From: Candidatus Aerophobota bacterium
Lineage (GTDB): Bacteria > Aerophobota > Aerophobia > Aerophobales > B3-G15
Assembly (NCBI GenBank): GCA_014859225.1
Contig: JACUUP010000070.1
Span: 1 to 7,993, forward strand
Direction: 5' to 3'
Length of the DNA stretch: 7,993 bases
Below, piece after piece: positions 5,809-7,993 of this stretch; within the stretch, counting starts at the first letter, position 1, and every line of letters begins with the position of its first letter. The position numbers and the translations under genes are program-made. The notes beneath the pieces were generated by a model. That model ran no database searches and was not told the origin of the DNA. It worked only from the letters and a program-made list of their open reading frames with translations.

Positions 5809-6780
5809 ATGTGTGAACAAAAGTTATCTATTGTGTTTATGGGAACACCCCGGTTTGCGTGTCCTTCGCTGGAAAAACTTGCAGAGCAGGAAAAAGTAGT
5901 GGCAGTAGTTACACAACCTGATAGACCAGTGGGAAGAGGAAAAAAGATTGCATCTCCCCCGCTAAAAGTAGTTGCATCCAAAATAGGTATCCCTGTCTAT
6001 CAGCCCCGGGATATTAAAGCTCCAGCTTTTTTAAAAGAAATTACCTTTTTCAATCCTGACCTAATAGTTGTGGTTGCATTTGGTGGGGTACTCCCTGAAA
6101 CAATAATTGAGATTCCTAAAATTCTCTCCATTAATCTCCATCCCTCACTTCTGCCAAAATACAGAGGTCCTGCCCCAGTAGCCTGGGCTTTAATTAAAGG
6201 CGAAACTCACACAGGAGTCACTATCCAGAAAATAAGGAAAGAAGTTGATAGAGGAGAGATTATACTGCAGAAAAAACTTGCCATTGAGCCTGAGGATAGT
6301 TGCGGAACTTTAAGCATAAAGCTCTCCCACCTTGGAGCTAAAATGTTAACCCAAGCCATTAAATTAATCAAAGAGGGGAAAGTTAAGTTAAAACCTCAAC
6401 AAGGCAGGGGAAGCTATGCTCCTAAAATAACGAAGCAAATGGGTAAGATTAATTGGGGAAACTCTGCCTGGGAAATTCATAATCTGGTAAGAGGGCTAAA
6501 TCCATCACCCGGAGCTTATGCCATATTTTTCCCAAAGGATAAACCCTGTCAGATTAAAATATGGAAAACCAATTTACGCAAAGATATTCTTGACCGGAAA
6601 GAAAATACTCCCGGAACTGTTGTTAAAATAAAGAAAGAAGAAGGATTTGTTGTTAAAACGGCAAAGGAAGCTTTATTAGTTAAGGAAGTTCAACTGCCCG
6701 GCAAAAACAGAATTAGCGCCTATGATTTTATAAAAGGTTATCACATACAAGAAGGCTTTGTTTTAGGAGGACAAAATTGA
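5809..6780 (+). CDS. fmt: Methionyl-tRNA formyltransferase
   Basis: Transfers the formyl group of 10-formyltetrahydrofolate to Met-tRNA(fMet), enabling formyl-methionine initiation in the cytoplasm. From ATG 5809 the protein has 323 residues, a normal length. The N-terminal Rossmann-type domain starts SIVFMGTP at 7-14 and has the [12 protein letters not shown] loop at 35-46. The catalytic triad is intact: Asn109 and His111 in [13 protein letters not shown], and Asp147 in EVDRGE. The C-terminal tRNA-binding domain (about 205-315) shows [23 protein letters not shown] 5809 is chosen because AGGGAG at 5796-5801 is 7 nt upstream and the N-terminus fits the family. The frame is open back to a TTG at 5635, and GTG 5764 has its own SD. 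Def, the common partner, is not adjacent. The stop overlaps the TTG of the AMMECR1 gene. Its substrate tRNA is encoded at 7777-7853. Confidence 0.95.
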   Translation: MCEQKLSIVFMGTPRFACPSLEKLAEQEKVVAVVTQPDRPVGRGKKIASPPLKVVASKIGIPVYQPRDIKAPAFLKEITFFNPDLIVVVAFGGVLPETIIEIPKILSINLHPSLLPKYRGPAPVAWALIKGETHTGVTIQKIRKEVDRGEIILQKKLAIEPEDSCGTLSIKLSHLGAKMLTQAIKLIKEGKVKLKPQQGRGSYAPKITKQMGKINWGNSAWEIHNLVRGLNPSPGAYAIFFPKDKPCQIKIWKTNLRKDILDRKENTPGTVVKIKKEEGFVVKTAKEALLVKEVQLPGKNRISAYDFIKGYHIQEGFVLGGQN

Positions 6781-7316
6781 AAGGAGAAGGGCAAAACAGC
6801 GATAATTTTCCTGTTAAGCTGGCGCGCAAAACATTAGAGGAATATCTAAGGCAGGGGAGAAAAATTAACTTACCTCCAGATATTCCGGATAAATTCAAGA
6901 TAAAAGCAGGAGCATTCGTCTCTTTATATAAAAAAGGAAAGTTGCGCGGATGCATCGGGACATTTCTTCCCACCAAAAAAAATGTTGCTGAGGAAATAAT
7001 CCATAATGCTATAAGCGCAGCCACAAAAGACCCGCGTTTTTCTCCCGTTACCCAGGAGGAACTAAAAGATATTCATATCTCTGTAGATATACTCAGCAAA
7101 CCAGAACCTGTCACATCATTAGAGCAACTTAACCCTAAAAAGTACGGCGTAATAGTAAGCAGGGGTTGGCAAAAAGGGCTGCTTCTTCCTGACCTGAAAG
7201 GAGTAGATACGGTAAAAGAGCAGCTTGAAATAGCTAAACAAAAAGCAGGACTCCTCACCGTATCTCCGGAAGAGCTGGAGATTCAACGATTCACCGTAAA
7301 GCGCTACAAAGAATGA
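6777..7316 (+). CDS. amrA: AMMECR1-domain protein (AmmeMemoRadiSam system protein A)
   Basis: Member of the AMMECR1 family, whose biochemical role is not established. In many prokaryotes it is found with a Memo-family protein and a radical SAM enzyme (the AmmeMemoRadiSam set). The 179 residues span the whole domain: an N-terminal helix ([13 protein letters not shown]), [17 protein letters not shown] with the signature LRGCIG at 56-61, KDPRFSPVT at 84-92, [14 protein letters not shown], and [23 protein letters not shown] towards the C-terminus. It starts with TTG overlapping the fmt TGA (TTGA), with AGGAGG at 6765-6770 six nt upstream, so it is translated from the fmt message. Neither a Memo nor a radical SAM gene lies in the window, so membership of a three-part system is an inference from the family name. 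Confidence 0.88.
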   Translation: MKGEGQNSDNFPVKLARKTLEEYLRQGRKINLPPDIPDKFKIKAGAFVSLYKKGKLRGCIGTFLPTKKNVAEEIIHNAISAATKDPRFSPVTQEELKDIHISVDILSKPEPVTSLEQLNPKKYGVIVSRGWQKGLLLPDLKGVDTVKEQLEIAKQKAGLLTVSPEELEIQRFTVKRYKE

Positions 7317-7326
7317 GTAATAGCTT

Positions 7327-7632
7327 TTAAACCGACTTTTTTAATAGTTCCATAATAACTTCTCTATTGTAAGAGGGAGGATCCTTTACTATATCTTGCA
7401 TACGTTTCGTTACCTCACGCAACTTGCGTATAGGCTCTGATTTAACTTTCCCCTTAGTAATTTCTTTTTCAATTTTTTTCGTCTGCTTGAGCACCACCTT
7501 TTTTGTTTTGTTGATTAACTTTTCTGGCACTCCTCTTCTTCCCGCGGCCTGTAATAATTCATCAAAAAGAGAATTTATCTCCGCCTCTTCTAAAAACTCT
7601 ACCTCTTCCTCCCCGGTTTTCACCTTTTTCAT
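7327..7632 (-). CDS. Hypothetical lysine-rich 101-residue protein
   Basis: Family not recognised. The reading frame is believable because AGGAGGT (plus-strand 7638-7644) sits 5 nt before the ATG. It also lies in the same orientation directly downstream of the tRNA cluster. The protein has two parts: an acidic N-terminal segment (residues 8-26, EEEVEFLEEAEINSLFDEL) and a long basic, helix-rich remainder with many Lys residues (for example NKTKKVVLKQTKKIEKEI). Its C-terminus reads SYNREVIMELLKKSV. There is no signal peptide, no membrane segment and no Cys or His, so metal binding is unlikely; it is probably a soluble cytoplasmic helical protein. It could be transcribed from the tRNA promoter, since I found no convincing promoter of its own. 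Its stop is 10 nt from the convergent amrA stop, without a visible terminator between them. Confidence 0.7.
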   Translation of the reverse strand: MKKVKTGEEEVEFLEEAEINSLFDELLQAAGRRGVPEKLINKTKKVVLKQTKKIEKEITKGKVKSEPIRKLREVTKRMQDIVKDPPSYNREVIMELLKKSV

Positions 7633-7687
7633 TTTTTACCTCCTGTCGCTTTTTTAAAAATAATATTTCCTCATTTTTAAAGAGCGC

Positions 7688-7764
7688 TGGTAGCGGCGCG
7701 GGGATTCGAACCCCGGACTCCACGGGTATGAGCCGTGTGCTCTTTCCAGCTGAGCTACGCCGCC
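7688..7764 (-). tRNA. tRNA-Met (CAU), elongator type
   Basis: Complete 77-nt cloverleaf including an encoded CCA (plus strand 7688-7690). The acceptor GGCGGCG pairs with CGCCGCT, with G1-U72 as the terminal pair. The D stem is GCTC/GAGC, the anticodon stem CACGG/CCGTG with loop CTCATAC (anticodon CAU), and the T stem CGGGG/CCCCG with TTCGAAT. The overall sequence closely resembles known bacterial elongator tRNA-Met, including the G1-U72 pair seen in Bacillus. It lacks the three G-C anticodon pairs and the 1-72 mismatch of an initiator. A CAU-reading tRNA-Ile with lysidine is less likely. Confidence 0.93.
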
Positions 7765-7776
7765 ATAAAAAAAGAC

Positions 7777-7853
<77 letters not shown>

Positions 7854-7891
7854 ATCTTTCCGCATTACATTGTTATATAAATTCTAAAAAA

Positions 7892-7897
7892 AGTCAA
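7892..7897 (-). promoter_or_regulatory. Possible -35 box ahead of the two tRNA-Met genes
   Basis: In the 48-nt spacer between tRNA-Leu and tRNA-fMet the minus strand reads TTGACT, a 5/6 match to the -35 box, followed by a T run and AT-rich sequence containing TATAAC. The spacing to TATAAC is only 14 nt, and the AACAAT at 17 nt matches poorly, so a complete promoter is not established. The tRNAs may instead share one promoter beyond the window. Confidence 0.25.
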
Positions 7898-7901
7898 TAC
7901 C

Positions 7902-7991
7902 TGGTGCCGGAGGCCGGACTCGAACCGGCACGGGCATTAATTACCCAGTGGATTTTAAGTCCACTGCGTCTACCGATTCCGCCACTCCGGC
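7902..7991 (-). tRNA. tRNA-Leu (UAA)
   Basis: Complete 90-nt class II tRNA with encoded CCA. The acceptor is GCCGGAG/CTCCGGC, the D-arm stem GCG/CGC, and the anticodon stem GTGGA/TCCAC with loop CTTAAAA (anticodon UAA). The long variable arm has a GGGT/GCCC stem around an AT-rich loop, and the T stem is GCCGG/CCGGC with TTCGAGT. The long variable arm, A73 and the UAA anticodon together identify leucine. It is the first of three same-strand tRNAs in the direction of transcription, and its 5' end lies 2 nt from the window edge. Confidence 0.94.
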
Positions 7992-7993
7992 AA

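Noticed and set aside
7424-7657. Plus-strand open frame opposite the lysine-rich protein gene
   Set aside because: The translation is a hydrophobic Phe/Ser-rich mirror of the lysine-rich gene, which has the better ribosome site on the minus strand. It runs into the spacer without support.
7885-7901. T-rich run after tRNA-Leu on the minus strand considered as a terminator
   Set aside because: No GC-rich hairpin lies directly before it other than the tRNA itself, and two more tRNAs follow on the same strand.

Overview
The window reads as an ordinary stretch of bacterial chromosome from an AT-rich, probably anaerobic and probably uncultivated bacterium. This is inferred from three things: an AcsE-type methyltetrahydrofolate:corrinoid methyltransferase (a Wood-Ljungdahl-type enzyme), formyl-methionine initiation (Fmt plus an initiator tRNA), and type II secretion-type pseudopilins. 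The phylum cannot be fixed from sequence alone. Shine-Dalgarno sites of the AGGAGG type precede most genes, and GTG and TTG starts are common.

Plus strand, left to right. (a) 5-796: a complete acsE-like methyltransferase. (b) 840-2917: four tightly packed or overlapping genes for N-methylated pseudopilins in the order GspG, GspH/FimT, GspI/PilV-like, GspJ, without gspK or any assembly gene. (c) 2928-5327: a good sigma-70-type promoter followed by rpsO and pnp, the usual bacterial pair linking ribosomal protein uS15 with polynucleotide phosphorylase. (d) 5357-5638: a promoter region and rpsU (bS21), which has a near-perfect anti-SD complement and a TTG start. (e) 5641-5806: a noncoding stretch that is a long imperfect palindrome filling the whole rpsU-fmt spacer. 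(f) 5809-7316: fmt (methionyl-tRNA formyltransferase), overlapping by 3 nt an AMMECR1-domain gene of the AmmeMemoRadiSam A type.

Minus strand, right to left. tRNA-Leu(UAA), initiator tRNA-fMet(CAU) and elongator tRNA-Met(CAU), all with encoded CCA, are followed by a 101-codon lysine-rich protein gene of unknown family that converges on the AMMECR1 gene with a 10-nt gap.

Functional themes. Most of the window is translation and RNA metabolism: uS15, bS21, PNPase, Fmt, and both methionine tRNAs. Fmt acts on exactly the initiator tRNA encoded about 1 kb downstream on the other strand. The pseudopilin block and the C1 methyltransferase are separate units. I see no defence island, phage, CRISPR array or transposase. 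The items most worth a second look are the palindromic rpsU-fmt leader with its two alternative SD/start pairs, the A1 x A72 end of the initiator tRNA, and the calcium-loop-like tail on the GspG-type pseudopilin.
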